Positions 46,701 to 55,241 of a DNA stretch of 64,000 bases are shown here, piece after piece. This DNA comes from Granulicella sp. (GTDB taxonomy: Bacteria; Acidobacteriota; Terriglobia; Terriglobales; Acidobacteriaceae). Below the pieces are notes generated by a model. That model had not been told where the DNA came from, searched no databases, and saw nothing but the letters and a program-made list of their open reading frames with translations. The position numbers and the translations under genes are program-made. Every line of letters starts with the position of its first letter. Within the stretch, counting starts at the first letter, position 1. The stretch lies in assembly GCA_025357875.1 (NCBI GenBank), contig JANYLK010000126.1, forward strand, positions 29,315 to 93,314. Direction: 5' to 3'.

Positions 46701-47191
46701 CAACTGGATTCAAGAAAATGCTGCTTGACGGATTCCAGGTCTCTACCATTCTGACCGCCGCGTCCGGCATACCCGCCGCGGTCACTGACACCGCGCAAAC
46801 GACAGCTACAGGAATCGCGTCAAGACCCGACCGTGTGCCCGGAAAGGTGGTCAGCCTTGGTCGATCTGGCAGAACTCCCTTGGCGCAATTCAACACTGCG
46901 GCCTTCACGGTTGCACAACCTGGAGAGTTTGGCACGTCGCCACGCACGGGCGCCGTACGGCTCCCAGGTGTGCTGAACGATGACTTCTCTGCGACCAAAG
47001 GATTCAAGTTTGGAGAGGTGCGAAACCTTCAGTTACGCGCCGACTTTTTCAACCTGGCGAAACACTATAACCCCGATCCATCCACCATCGGACTTGCACG
47101 CAACGCGGCAACTTTTGGAAAGATCAACAACGGTCTTTCTGGAGGCTTCGCAACCCGCGTCATTCAAATCGGCGCAAAGCTGTATTTCTAG
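43769..47191 (+). CDS. TonB-dependent receptor, Oar-like (receptor 3)
   Basis: Outer-membrane receptor of about 1140 residues starting at ATG 43769 (GAGG upstream; track start 43721 is too early). Signal peptide about 1-40 (QIAAFALLCVLAIGLSANAQ). Carboxypeptidase-regulatory-like domain (IVGNITDTTGAVIVGAVVKI, VGTYNLTIEMASFQ), plug (KIEDLPLNGRNFIQLAQLIP, NRYSIDGIESMDYDAFTYS, AIAEFRVDTSSSGPDGGAA) and barrel ending RVIQIGAKLYF. It heads a plus-strand series with a heparinase-like gene 75 bases downstream and a GH127 gene. The receptor presumably imports oligosaccharides released outside the cell and the two downstream enzymes break them down. Confidence 0.92.
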   Translation: MKQACKLTISNPLAGMVLRPRQIAAFALLCVLAIGLSANAQQTTATIVGNITDTTGAVIVGAVVKITNIGTNTIRTTVTDGSGVYTLPGIPVGTYNLTIEMASFQSERVDAIILEASQTARHDFKLSAGKVSEVIEVQGSEAAAVLQTETGAVGEVINAKKIEDLPLNGRNFIQLAQLIPGVNTGTSGSITVRRARGSVGSTDPNGGSTAIQVNGQRDTQNRYSIDGIESMDYDAFTYSFSTSVDAIAEFRVDTSSSGPDGGAAAGANVNQIIKSGSNKLHGTLFEFNRNNVFTQTYDAIAKIDSKPPRLNRNQFGGNVGGPVVIPHVYNGHDKTFFFINAETGYGLNGATPQQATVPDDSVRNGILDSSIFVGVQAVPGGCPSVCDPFTGTVYQVGDKITLNANSALLLKPTVTPVATIGGTVGPSLLTNFLTTPIKTLNFQHQYIGRLDHTLGARDNISGHYVYDDTFSNGVSFYGHDNDDNDAVTKHLAMSETHILSPAIVNEFRYGRQDFKEFETFGTTGNPAYNIANGLLGIPFSSSDPHFYGGINTTISGPGQTYRLFGNLRNIGPRNRANGINQFVDNLSWQRGRHAMKFGVDIGRRTDYFSQARDPHGSFSFDGRYTGSALLDFLLGYVSGDSINPTVTRTSISSLIQAYSFQDNWTVRNGLTLNLGIRWDHYAPYTQDDDKYADIYIGPDGLNPGNVATPANSPYGRGLIQPVYHDFQPRLGFAWQVEEKFVVRGGYGLYFTPEIDNAWFAMAEGAQAQSGAALTGNPGRTGTTTALKLPNLTLTNPFPGVVTGGPSTYPFAIAMDQHLQDQMTSQFNLAIQRQLPGKFSVEVGYVGALGRHNFVTENVNIPMPINPASTTLSVNARRPNQNFLRNVQADYSIGSSTYHALQTKVERRVGQGLNILASYTWSKSISGPADIGGAVGGGFYGAAPLNVYDPRTDRSLSLFDIPQRFVGTVLYDVPFFRHSTGFKKMLLDGFQVSTILTAASGIPAAVTDTAQTTATGIASRPDRVPGKVVSLGRSGRTPLAQFNTAAFTVAQPGEFGTSPRTGAVRLPGVLNDDFSATKGFKFGEVRNLQLRADFFNLAKHYNPDPSTIGLARNAATFGKINNGLSGGFATRVIQIGAKLYF

Positions 47192-47266
47192 CAACACCAG
47201 CGGTCGCTGTTGTCCGAAGTCAGTCGCTTCGTATGCTGCGGTCAGCTACGTCTATGGTCGCGGGGA

Positions 47267-49315
47267 ATGATGATGCCAGTAGCAGCCCAACAAACTGATC
47301 TGTCCAGACGAAATTTTCTCATTACCTCGGCGGCCGCCTTCACCAGTCTTCATACCCTCGTTTCATTTGGCCAAAACGGCAAGGAGAAGGTAGATCCCGC
47401 CGCACCCCGCGGTAGGCAACGCAACCTCCTGGTCAGGTCCTGTACCGCCGAAAAGCTAGCCAAGTCGCTGATTCCGTCTACAAGCTATCGCCCTTTTCCC
47501 ACCGTCACCGATCGCAAGTCATGGGAAAGCATTTCTCCCGCAACCCGCGTAAGTCTTGTCACCGCGGGTGAAAAGTATCTTGGATTCAAGTGGCCCGAGA
47601 TGCCGGCAGCGGTATTTCTCGAGTACGCAAGAAATGGAAATCGTACGGACTACGAGCGCCTTCGCGGTGCCCGGATGGCCGCCCTTCAGGCACTAGCCTT
47701 CGCTGAGTGCATCGAAGCGAAAGGCCGCTTCGTCGACGACGTCGTCAATGGAATTTGGGCAACCTGCGAAGAAAGCTTTTGGGGAGTTCCCGCCCATCTC
47801 TACATTCAAAAAGCCGACCTCGGTCTGCCCGACCCTCGCGATCCGATCGTGGATCTGTTTGCGGCCCAGACGTCTGCTTTGTTAGCCACAGTGGTGTACC
47901 TGCTCGGAACCAGTCTGGACGAGGTGTCGCCACTTATTAGGGATCGAGTTTATATAGAGTGCGAACGCCGAATCTTTGATCCGCTTCTCAAGCAGAATTT
48001 CATGTGGATGGGCCTTCCAGGCGGCAAGGCGCGGCACGACCTTCCCTGGATTGAAGTGCCTGAGGGAGAAGTTCAACCAGTCAACAACTGGGACGCGTGG
48101 ATCTGCTGGAACTGGCTGACGACGGTCCTGTTCGTCGACCAGGACGAAGATCGCCGCGGCAAGAGCGTACAGAAGATTTTTGTTTGCCTGGACAAATTCA
48201 TCAATAGCTATCCCGACGACGGTGGCTGCGAGGAGGGTCCCGGCTACTGGAACGTCGCTGCCGGAGCGATGTTTGACGCGCTTGAACTCCTGCATTCGGC
48301 TACGAATGGGGCTGTCGACATCTACGGCGAGCCGCTCATCACAGAGATGGCTCTCTACATGAATCGCGTGCATGTCGGTGGCAATTACTACCTCAACCCG
48401 GGCGATGCCAGTCCTATTATTCATCTTGATGTCGACAAGATATTCCGGTTCGGTACTCGCCTGAAAAATCCGGACCTCCTCTCGCTGGCAATCTCCAGCA
48501 TGCCGGCTGACTATCTCCCGAGCGCGCTGCCTGCCATATTCGCCGAAGCAAATTTACGTCGCCAGCCGCATGCCAAGCCGCGCTTGCTTCGCGATACCTG
48601 GCTCCCTGATTCGCACGTCATGGCAGCCCGCTGCAAAGCTGAGTCAACCGACGGTCTGTATCTTGCTTGCATCGCGGCCGACAATGGCAAGAGTCACAGC
48701 CACAATGACACAGGCAACTTTTGGGTCTACTCAAATGGCCGGCCAGTGCTTATCGACCTCGGACAGGAGACATATCAGAAAAAGAGCTTCGGTGCCCATC
48801 GCTACGAGATTCCCTCCACCCAATCACCGTTTCATAACCTGCCTACTATCGCAGGCGTTGACCAAGGCGTAGGGCCTCAGTTCCGGGCCACCGATCTTGC
48901 TTACAGTGCGGATGATCGACATGCAGAGTTGAGGATGGAGCTTCGCAATTCTTACCCAAATTCGGCCAAGATCAAGACCTGGACCCGCACCGTAGGTTTG
49001 GAACGCGCCCGCAATGCGATCACAATCGAAGACGTTTACATCTTGACCGGCGCGACCAACGACGTGACGCTCAACCTTATGACCGCATGCACGATCACCA
49101 AGGGTGCTGGCCAACTTCGGCTGGCCAATTCTGACGGCTCCTCGTGTGCCGTTATCACTTTCGATCCTGCGGTCTTGTCGGCCAACATGGAGACGATTTA
49201 TCTCGACAACGAAGAGTTGGTGCAAAACTGGGGTTCCGCGGTCTATCGCATACGCTTCAAATCTCTTCGATCTGAGACGTCCGGAAGTTTGAAACTACTC
49301 ATAACCGGGACATGA
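47267..49315 (+). CDS. Heparinase II/III-family protein, Tat-exported
   Basis: Putative polysaccharide lyase or related alpha/alpha-toroid protein of about 682 residues from ATG 47267 (first of three consecutive Met codons). Twin-arginine signal DLSRRNFLITSAAAF. The N-terminal two-thirds is helical (WNVAAGAMFDALELLHSAT, GCEEGPGYW). The C-terminal beta sandwich carries the family signature KSHSHNDTGNFWVYSNGRPV followed by LIDLGQETYQ, where His and Asn are typical catalytic or metal-contact residues of heparinase II/III-like lyases. Uronic acid-containing pectin or glycan fragments are plausible substrates. It lies between receptor 3 and a GH127 gene, so it may act on acidic decorations of the same polymer. 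Confidence 0.82.
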   Translation: MMMPVAAQQTDLSRRNFLITSAAAFTSLHTLVSFGQNGKEKVDPAAPRGRQRNLLVRSCTAEKLAKSLIPSTSYRPFPTVTDRKSWESISPATRVSLVTAGEKYLGFKWPEMPAAVFLEYARNGNRTDYERLRGARMAALQALAFAECIEAKGRFVDDVVNGIWATCEESFWGVPAHLYIQKADLGLPDPRDPIVDLFAAQTSALLATVVYLLGTSLDEVSPLIRDRVYIECERRIFDPLLKQNFMWMGLPGGKARHDLPWIEVPEGEVQPVNNWDAWICWNWLTTVLFVDQDEDRRGKSVQKIFVCLDKFINSYPDDGGCEEGPGYWNVAAGAMFDALELLHSATNGAVDIYGEPLITEMALYMNRVHVGGNYYLNPGDASPIIHLDVDKIFRFGTRLKNPDLLSLAISSMPADYLPSALPAIFAEANLRRQPHAKPRLLRDTWLPDSHVMAARCKAESTDGLYLACIAADNGKSHSHNDTGNFWVYSNGRPVLIDLGQETYQKKSFGAHRYEIPSTQSPFHNLPTIAGVDQGVGPQFRATDLAYSADDRHAELRMELRNSYPNSAKIKTWTRTVGLERARNAITIEDVYILTGATNDVTLNLMTACTITKGAGQLRLANSDGSSCAVITFDPAVLSANMETIYLDNEELVQNWGSAVYRIRFKSLRSETSGSLKLLITGT

Positions 49316-49460
49316 GCGGTCCACTGAATTTTTGTGATTGTCGGTTGCTCTTATCCTTCACCGATACATGACCAACCAGCGAGCAATCGCAGCCGAAACC
49401 GGTCTCCATCGCTGTGCGAAATGTTTTCAGGTTTCCGGATAGTTCTCGTTTAGCTCAAAG

Positions 49461-49478
49461 TTTTTCAAATTTGAGAAA
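49461..49478. promoter_or_regulatory. AT-rich palindrome upstream of GH127
   Basis: TTTTTCAAATTTGAGAAA is an 18-base palindrome with one mismatched pair and a perfect TCAAATTTGA core, 72 bases before the GH127 start. It could be an operator or part of a promoter for a second transcript inside the receptor 3 series. Confidence 0.35.
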
Positions 49479-49549
49479 TCGTTATCTTGACTAGGAGTCG
49501 AGGCGGGGATTAGAAAGGTTTGTCGACAAAATACACAGGGTGAACCAAT

Positions 49550-51643
49550 ATGAAACGCAGACTTTCCCGCCGCAAATTCATTGCTTCCGCCGCACTCTCA
49601 ATGGTGCCGTCCGCAATCGCATACGCCCACTTAAAGAGTTACCCCCTCCTTTCCTTTTTAGCGGACGAACTCAAGACAGCTAAAGGGCTCAAGGCAGACT
49701 GGAAAGATGCCGGGGTGATCGACTTGTCTAATTCTCCGCACGCCAAGCTGAGAACTGTTCCGGTGCGCGCGGTCGTTATCCAGGATGGTTTCTGGTCCAG
49801 GAGACAAAAGACTAATTTGGTCGCAAGCATTCCCAGCATGCATGACGAATTGCTTGAGCATGGTCGCATGGATAATTTTCTTCGACTTGAAGGCAAGTCT
49901 ACTGCCCCGCAGAAGGGACCTGTGTTTTCCGACTCGGACATATACAAATGGACTGAGGCGGTCGGGTTTCAGTTACAGATCGCTGACAACCCTGAGCTAA
50001 GGAAGACGACCGAAGCGATGATCCGTGATGTCGTCGCTATCCAGGAACCGAGTGGATACCTGAATACTTATTACAACGATGATAGAAAGCTGTTGCGTAT
50101 GCAGTACGACATCCAGACCACCGGCCATGAGCTTTATTGCATCGGCCATATGCTTCAGGGGGCGATTTCATATTATCGGGCAACGGGAGATCTGACCCTG
50201 CTCAATGCAGGCAGACGGTTTGTAGATGATTTTCTAATTCCTAACTACGGGCCGGGTGCAAACCAGAAGGCTATTGTGTCCGGTCATCCAGAGATCGAGA
50301 TGGCATTGATAGAACTCTCGCGTACTACTGGTGAGCGCAAATACGTGGACCTGGCCGGGTACATCCTTCACGGGGATCAACGGGTTCCGCTAAAACCTCA
50401 GCAGATTGTCTATATGTACTGCGGATCACCATTCACCTCGCGGACCAAACTTGAAGGCCACGCGGTGCGGGCGATGTATGCGTGTTGCGGGGCCACGGAC
50501 TATTACCTGGAGACCGGTGATCAGGCCTATTGGAAGACGCTGAATGTACTTTGGAACGATCTGACAGCGCATCAGCTCTACATAAATGGCGGTGTAGGAG
50601 CGCGGGCAGTTGGCGAGTCGTTCGGGGATCAATATGAGCTCCCAAATGCGCAGGCCTATGGCGAGAGCTGCGCAGCAATCGGAAACATGATGTGGAACTG
50701 GCGGATGCTGGCAGCCTCCGGCGAAGCGAAGTTCGCCGACGTTATTGAGCGAGCGCTTTATAACGGGATCAACTCGGGTATGTCGCTCGACGGAAAAACC
50801 TATTGCTATCGCAATCCTCTAGCGTTCGACCCAGCGGGCGAATCGAGAGACAGACATCTGGTTGACGGCAAGATCCGCAATGCGTGGTACGACACGACCT
50901 GCTGTCCAGCAAACCTTGAGCGTACGTTTGCATCGCTTTCAGGGTATTTCTACAGCACAAATACGGACGGCATTTACGTTCATCTGTATGACAACTCGGA
51001 GATGAACTGGCACCTGCATGATGGCACAGCCTTGAAGGTAGAGCAGAAGACGAACTATCCATGGAGCGGCGATGTAAAGCTAACGCTTAGACCTGCGGTT
51101 CCGAGCGAGTTTGTCATGTACGTCCGAATCCCGGGCTGGTCGACAAAAAACAGCGTCAAGGTAAACGGCGAAGAAGTAGCAGGTGCAAAGCCGGGCGAAT
51201 ACCTTGCGATTCGGCGACGTTGGGCGGAACATGACACGATCGATTTGAACTTCGATATGACCACGCACCTGCTGAAAGCAAACCCTGCTGTGTCAGAGGA
51301 TCACGGGCGAGTCGCATTTCAGCGCGGACCGCTCGTGTTCTGTATGGAGCATCTGGACCAGCAAGAGCACAGTGTGGGAATGAACCTTGCTGGCTACACG
51401 GTGCTGCCGGATGAATCAACGACCGAACATTACGAGGCCAATTTGTTGGATGGAGTGATGGTGCTGACTCATCCGGCAACGATCAGTAAGTCAGCGACGG
51501 ACATGGCTCTGTACTTTCCCGCCTCAACTCCGAAGATGCCGGAAAGTCCAACAACAATAAAGCTGATTCCTTACTATGCATGGGCAAATAGGGAGTCCGC
51601 ATCGATGCAGGTTTGGATCCCGTACAAGGATGCCCAAAGTTGA
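49550..51643 (+). CDS. GH127 beta-L-arabinofuranosidase, Tat-exported
   Basis: Exo-enzyme of 697 residues releasing beta-linked L-arabinofuranose. Twin-arginine signal LSRRKFIASAALSMV. The (alpha/alpha)6 barrel has the GH127 zinc-cysteine site: Glu372 and Cys374 in AYGESCA plus Cys451 and Cys452 in TTCCPANLER. In the known family a cysteine is the nucleophile held by zinc. A Glu exactly 16 residues before Glu372 (Glu356 in AVGESFGDQYELPN) matches the position of the acid/base in the Bifidobacterium enzyme as I recall it. C-terminal beta sandwiches follow (FVMYVRIPGWSTKNSVKVNG). All key residues are present. Periplasmic by Tat export. It ends convergent to the second GH127 gene. Confidence 0.92.
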   Translation: MKRRLSRRKFIASAALSMVPSAIAYAHLKSYPLLSFLADELKTAKGLKADWKDAGVIDLSNSPHAKLRTVPVRAVVIQDGFWSRRQKTNLVASIPSMHDELLEHGRMDNFLRLEGKSTAPQKGPVFSDSDIYKWTEAVGFQLQIADNPELRKTTEAMIRDVVAIQEPSGYLNTYYNDDRKLLRMQYDIQTTGHELYCIGHMLQGAISYYRATGDLTLLNAGRRFVDDFLIPNYGPGANQKAIVSGHPEIEMALIELSRTTGERKYVDLAGYILHGDQRVPLKPQQIVYMYCGSPFTSRTKLEGHAVRAMYACCGATDYYLETGDQAYWKTLNVLWNDLTAHQLYINGGVGARAVGESFGDQYELPNAQAYGESCAAIGNMMWNWRMLAASGEAKFADVIERALYNGINSGMSLDGKTYCYRNPLAFDPAGESRDRHLVDGKIRNAWYDTTCCPANLERTFASLSGYFYSTNTDGIYVHLYDNSEMNWHLHDGTALKVEQKTNYPWSGDVKLTLRPAVPSEFVMYVRIPGWSTKNSVKVNGEEVAGAKPGEYLAIRRRWAEHDTIDLNFDMTTHLLKANPAVSEDHGRVAFQRGPLVFCMEHLDQQEHSVGMNLAGYTVLPDESTTEHYEANLLDGVMVLTHPATISKSATDMALYFPASTPKMPESPTTIKLIPYYAWANRESASMQVWIPYKDAQS

Positions 51644-51667
51644 TGATGGCTAATCGTCATTGAAACA

Positions 51668-51708
51668 GCCCGCGATCTCTAGACCTATCTCCAATAGAGA
51701 TCGCGGGC
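51668..51708. terminator. Perfect bidirectional hairpin between GH127 genes
   Basis: GCCCGCGATCTCT pairs perfectly with AGAGATCGCGGGC over 13 bases around a 15-base loop. It lies exactly between the convergent stops of the two GH127 genes and is the meeting point of two receptor operons. The U-tract is weak on both sides. Confidence 0.72.
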
Positions 51709-51715
51709 CGAATGC

Positions 51716-53551
51716 TTAGGTTTGCTGATAAAGACGGTAGGATTCGTCCTTGATTTCGGGGTAAGGGAGCATGCGGACTTTACCTTTGTTGGTTGCGACT
51801 TCCCATGCCGGGGAGTTGCCAATGCGCTGGGCGGCGAGCAGTTGATTCTGACTCATCGTGGAGTCGGAGGGCTCAATCGCGAAGAGGGCGACCGGCCCAT
51901 AGAGAAGAGCGACCAGCCGCTGATGATGGTCGTCGATGGGCGTGAGACGCAGGGGCATGTCGAGTGAGAATTCGACGCGATCGCCGTCCTTCCAGGTCCG
52001 GTCGATGTTGGCCCAGGTGCCGGGCGTGAGAGTCACCTCAATGGGATTGCCGTTGATTGTGACTTTGGACTTGCTGCCCGCCCATGCGGGGACGCGGAGG
52101 GCGATGGTGAAATGCTCTGGATGTGAGAGCGCAAGATGCATGCTGGTGTCGCCGTTGGCAGGATACTGAGTATCCTGAGTGAGCGTGACACGCGCGCTTC
52201 CCTGCTTCCAAGTCACGCGTGAGGGAACGTATAGGTTGACGTTAATCCCCTGTGCGCTGCGGAGGTACGAGCTGATACCGTAGTCGGCCGTGAGCTGTGG
52301 GAAGGTGCCGGCGCAACAAGGCCACTTCTGCTCGTAATCCACCTTTCTGGCATCACGATTGTAGTCGGCGTAGTAGAAGCTGACGCCGTCCGGGCGAATC
52401 GGCCTGGCACCGAGGATGGTGTTGTAGAGAATGGTTTCCATGCTATCGCCGTAGCGGCTATCGCCGGTAACTCGCATCAGGTAGCGCGTGATCTTGAAAT
52501 GGCCGTAAGCACCACAGGGGGTTTCGAAGCTGCTGTGTGTCTTGATAAGGCTATCGGCAAGTTCGTCACTCTCTGGCTTGACGAAGCCTTCGTTAGGGCC
52601 CCAGCCACCGGTGGCATAGCTCTGAGCTTGAACGAATGCGAAGCCATTACGGACTGCAGCAAGGTGCTTCTCACTGTGATCGGTGATGTAGGCCTGCATC
52701 GCGGAACAAAGGCCGTTTACGTGGCTGTAGGCGTGTTGTCCGGGAAGCATGTTCTTGTTCAACGCGAGAGGTCCGAAGTAAGTGTCATCCTGCAGGAAGC
52801 GTTGAGCAAGCTGGCGATAGCGTGCACCAGCACCGCGCTGATATGCGAGATACAGATTTTCAGGAAGGGTGTAGGTCTCGTCCCATGTCCAGGAAATGTT
52901 TTTGTGAGGTCGCGCAGCCATCTCTTCGCGGTTGAGGGCTTTGGCAGGAAGATAAGGCAGGACTGCATCCGTCGCGTGGTTGAGGACAGCGAGAGCTTGC
53001 GGATCACTGGCGAACTGGTGAGCGTCGATCAGACCGCAGTTGGTCTTGTCGAAAGTGTAGGCAGGAAGGCAGTAGTTTTTGTAAAACTTTTCGCTGATGG
53101 TTGGCGCGAAGCCGGCAACTAGCCTCTGGACCTTGGCCTGGGTGGCTTTATCTCCAGTAACGGCGTAGGCCCGTGACAGACCGGACACCCACTGTCCGAA
53201 GGTGTGGCCGGGCACATAGCCGGTCATGTTCTTGGGCGGGTCGAAGAGGTCGGAGGGAGAGTACCAGCCGCCAAGGTCATCACCGGGAGCGGGCATGCCC
53301 GAAAGCTGACGAAAGGGCTTGAGCATGCTGTCCTCGTTGAGTTGGAGAAACAGCTCGTGATTTTGCCGAAACTGCACAAGCATAGGGCCATCGAGGAGTT
53401 GCACATCCCGGTAGTCGAATTGGGTAAGGGGCGTGCGCGTCATGCTCATCGCAGCCGGCGAGTCCGACGCATTCGCATTTCGCAACACTGCAACACTTGC
53501 GGCCAGGGCTGCACTATTCTTCAAAAACTCTCGACGGCTTGGTTTAGGCAT
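51716..53551 (-). CDS. GH127-like beta-L-arabinofuranosidase (DUF1680 variant), Tat-exported
   Basis: Protein of about 611 residues from ATG 53551 (GAGGA upstream; the 49-residue track extension is not coding-like). Twin-arginine signal PSRREFLKNSAALAASV. The barrel is of GH127/GH146 type but diverged from the neighbour: WGPNEGFVKPESDE supplies a possible acid/base Glu, SSFETPCGAYGHFKITRYL a Glu-x-x-Cys pair instead of the usual Glu-x-Cys, and WPCCAGTFPQ the paired Cys. C-terminal sandwich HFTIALRVPAWAGSKSKVTI. The altered Glu-Cys spacing suggests a subfamily with a different linkage preference. Last gene of the minus-strand receptor 4 - TPR - GH127 series. Confidence 0.85.
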   Translation of the reverse strand: MPKPSRREFLKNSAALAASVAVLRNANASDSPAAMSMTRTPLTQFDYRDVQLLDGPMLVQFRQNHELFLQLNEDSMLKPFRQLSGMPAPGDDLGGWYSPSDLFDPPKNMTGYVPGHTFGQWVSGLSRAYAVTGDKATQAKVQRLVAGFAPTISEKFYKNYCLPAYTFDKTNCGLIDAHQFASDPQALAVLNHATDAVLPYLPAKALNREEMAARPHKNISWTWDETYTLPENLYLAYQRGAGARYRQLAQRFLQDDTYFGPLALNKNMLPGQHAYSHVNGLCSAMQAYITDHSEKHLAAVRNGFAFVQAQSYATGGWGPNEGFVKPESDELADSLIKTHSSFETPCGAYGHFKITRYLMRVTGDSRYGDSMETILYNTILGARPIRPDGVSFYYADYNRDARKVDYEQKWPCCAGTFPQLTADYGISSYLRSAQGINVNLYVPSRVTWKQGSARVTLTQDTQYPANGDTSMHLALSHPEHFTIALRVPAWAGSKSKVTINGNPIEVTLTPGTWANIDRTWKDGDRVEFSLDMPLRLTPIDDHHQRLVALLYGPVALFAIEPSDSTMSQNQLLAAQRIGNSPAWEVATNKGKVRMLPYPEIKDESYRLYQQT

Positions 53552-53694
53552 TTTGGAATCCTCGTTTTCATACTCGTAGCCAGCTATGTCAGCTCGACTC
53601 ATTCTCCTGGAGTGACGAGTTTGAGTTGACATGGAAATATCGAATTGTGGGCGCCATCCAGAGTTGGGAAAACGGGTTACGATCCGACGCGCCT

Positions 53695-55173
53695 TCACTG
53701 CCCAGGTTGGGCCTCCTGAAGAATAAACTTCGTTTTAATTTCTTGGTTATGCACCTTAGCGTCCTGAAGTTTTCTGACCAGGACCTCCGCTCTGTCCGAG
53801 TGATGCAATTTATGTTCAGCGAGGAGTTCCTGATAGAGCGCAACTTCATCGTAGGGATCGCGTTTTGTAGCCTCCTCTGCTTGAATGACGACGCTCCCAC
53901 AATCATTGTGGCGGAGCAGTAACACGCATAAGAGATCTCGCGCGGGTTGATAGCCAGGTTCAAGTTGTACGGCACGTTGCGCGGCAGCTATCGCCTTTTC
54001 TAAAACCGTGTGGTCCGGATTTTCGACTTGCGAAAGCGCTTCCGCGTAAAGATATTGTAGGAGCGGATCGTCATGGTGAGTATGGCTCTCTTCTTCAAAG
54101 AGCTTCAACGCAGCAACAGCGTCGTGCTTCTGATTAAACAGCATACCGATGGCATCTTGGGCGAATGACAATTGGGGGTCAAGACGATGAGCATCCTCAA
54201 AATCTTTAAGAGCGCTTTCCATCTGGCTCATCTGCTCCTCGAGAACACCGCGTGCCAGATATAAGCGCGCCTCCGCGGGAAGCTGCTGGATACCGATGGT
54301 AAGGAAGTCTGCTCCGACTTTGAATGCGCCATGATTGAAGGACATCTCTGCGAATGCCAGGTATGCCATGGCGTCTCGTGGCTTTAACTCGATTGCTTTG
54401 CGGAACCATTCGACGGCTTGCGGCGTTTGGTTATTGGCTTCGGCGATTTGAGCGGCTAGCAAGAACGCGGCGCCATCCGTCGCGGCTGCGCCAAGCAAAG
54501 GCTGTAGTGTGGCGAGTGAGCCGGTCCAGTCTTTTGCGTCTGCCTGCGCGCGGGCAAGGGCTATCCTGTTCGTGCTATTGTCCTGCAGCGCCACGAGCCG
54601 GGATATCTGACGAACTGCATCCGCATGTCGGCCCAAAGCGACCAGGCATGCGGCATATTCTCGCAAGGCTGATGGGGTTGCCTCAACGTGCGCAGGTGCC
54701 TTGTTGTAGTTTTCGACAGCACCGGCACAGTCTCCTTCACGCACGTTGAGCGAGGCTAGCATGGCATAACCGGTCTCGTCTGCGGGACGAAGTAGGATGA
54801 CCCGTCTTACGAGAGCTTCAGCTTCGGCGTTCTTGAGGAGAAAGGCGGTCTCTGCCGCGCCCTCGAGTGCAGCGAGCGATTGCGGGCATTGAACCATCGC
54901 GGCACGGAAGGCTTCGAAAGCGGGCTCAAATCTTGCTTCTCCGCGATAAGCCAAACCTAGAAATACCTTGACGCTACAGTCGTTTGGTGTGGCGGCCAAA
55001 TAAGCTGTCGCTGCCCGCTCGGCTTGCTGAAAACGGTGGGCTACAAGCAGATTGTATATCTCCACTTTTGTCCCCTGAACCTGCTGCCCGGAGGATCGTC
55101 GCACTAAGTCTGGCAGCAGCAGCAGCAGAATGCAGAGAACCGGGATCGTGATACTGATTCGGTTTGACTTCAT
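53695..55173 (-). CDS. Secreted TPR-repeat protein
   Basis: Protein of 492 residues. Signal peptide about 1-30 (ISITIPVLCILLLLLPDLV). The remainder is a chain of roughly ten TPR or TPR-like helical hairpins (for example LLVAHRFQQAERAATAYLAA, TPQAVEWFRKAIELKPRDA, ARLYLARGVLEEQMSQMESA, AAQRAVQLEPGYQPARDLL). TPR arrays bind partner proteins, and no enzymatic domain is present. It lies between receptor 4 and the GH127 variant, 68 bases after the receptor stop, and is probably co-transcribed. A role as periplasmic adaptor for the receptor/enzyme complex is inference. Confidence 0.85.
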   Translation of the reverse strand: MKSNRISITIPVLCILLLLLPDLVRRSSGQQVQGTKVEIYNLLVAHRFQQAERAATAYLAATPNDCSVKVFLGLAYRGEARFEPAFEAFRAAMVQCPQSLAALEGAAETAFLLKNAEAEALVRRVILLRPADETGYAMLASLNVREGDCAGAVENYNKAPAHVEATPSALREYAACLVALGRHADAVRQISRLVALQDNSTNRIALARAQADAKDWTGSLATLQPLLGAAATDGAAFLLAAQIAEANNQTPQAVEWFRKAIELKPRDAMAYLAFAEMSFNHGAFKVGADFLTIGIQQLPAEARLYLARGVLEEQMSQMESALKDFEDAHRLDPQLSFAQDAIGMLFNQKHDAVAALKLFEEESHTHHDDPLLQYLYAEALSQVENPDHTVLEKAIAAAQRAVQLEPGYQPARDLLCVLLLRHNDCGSVVIQAEEATKRDPYDEVALYQELLAEHKLHHSDRAEVLVRKLQDAKVHNQEIKTKFILQEAQPGQ

Positions 55174-55203
55174 AAAAAATCAAGGTAGCTCTTTTGCGGC
55201 AAG

Positions 55204-55229
55204 GCTGCAGCTGGTCGGCCAGCCGCAGC
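55204..55229 (-). terminator. Hairpin between receptor 4 and TPR gene
   Basis: GCTGCGGCTGG and CCAGCTGCAGC pair over 11 bases with one mismatch around a four-base loop, 13 bases after the receptor 4 stop. There is no strong U-tract, so it may be an attenuator or mRNA-processing/stability hairpin in the operon and not a full stop. Confidence 0.4.
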
Positions 55230-55241
55230 TCTCGTCTCAGG

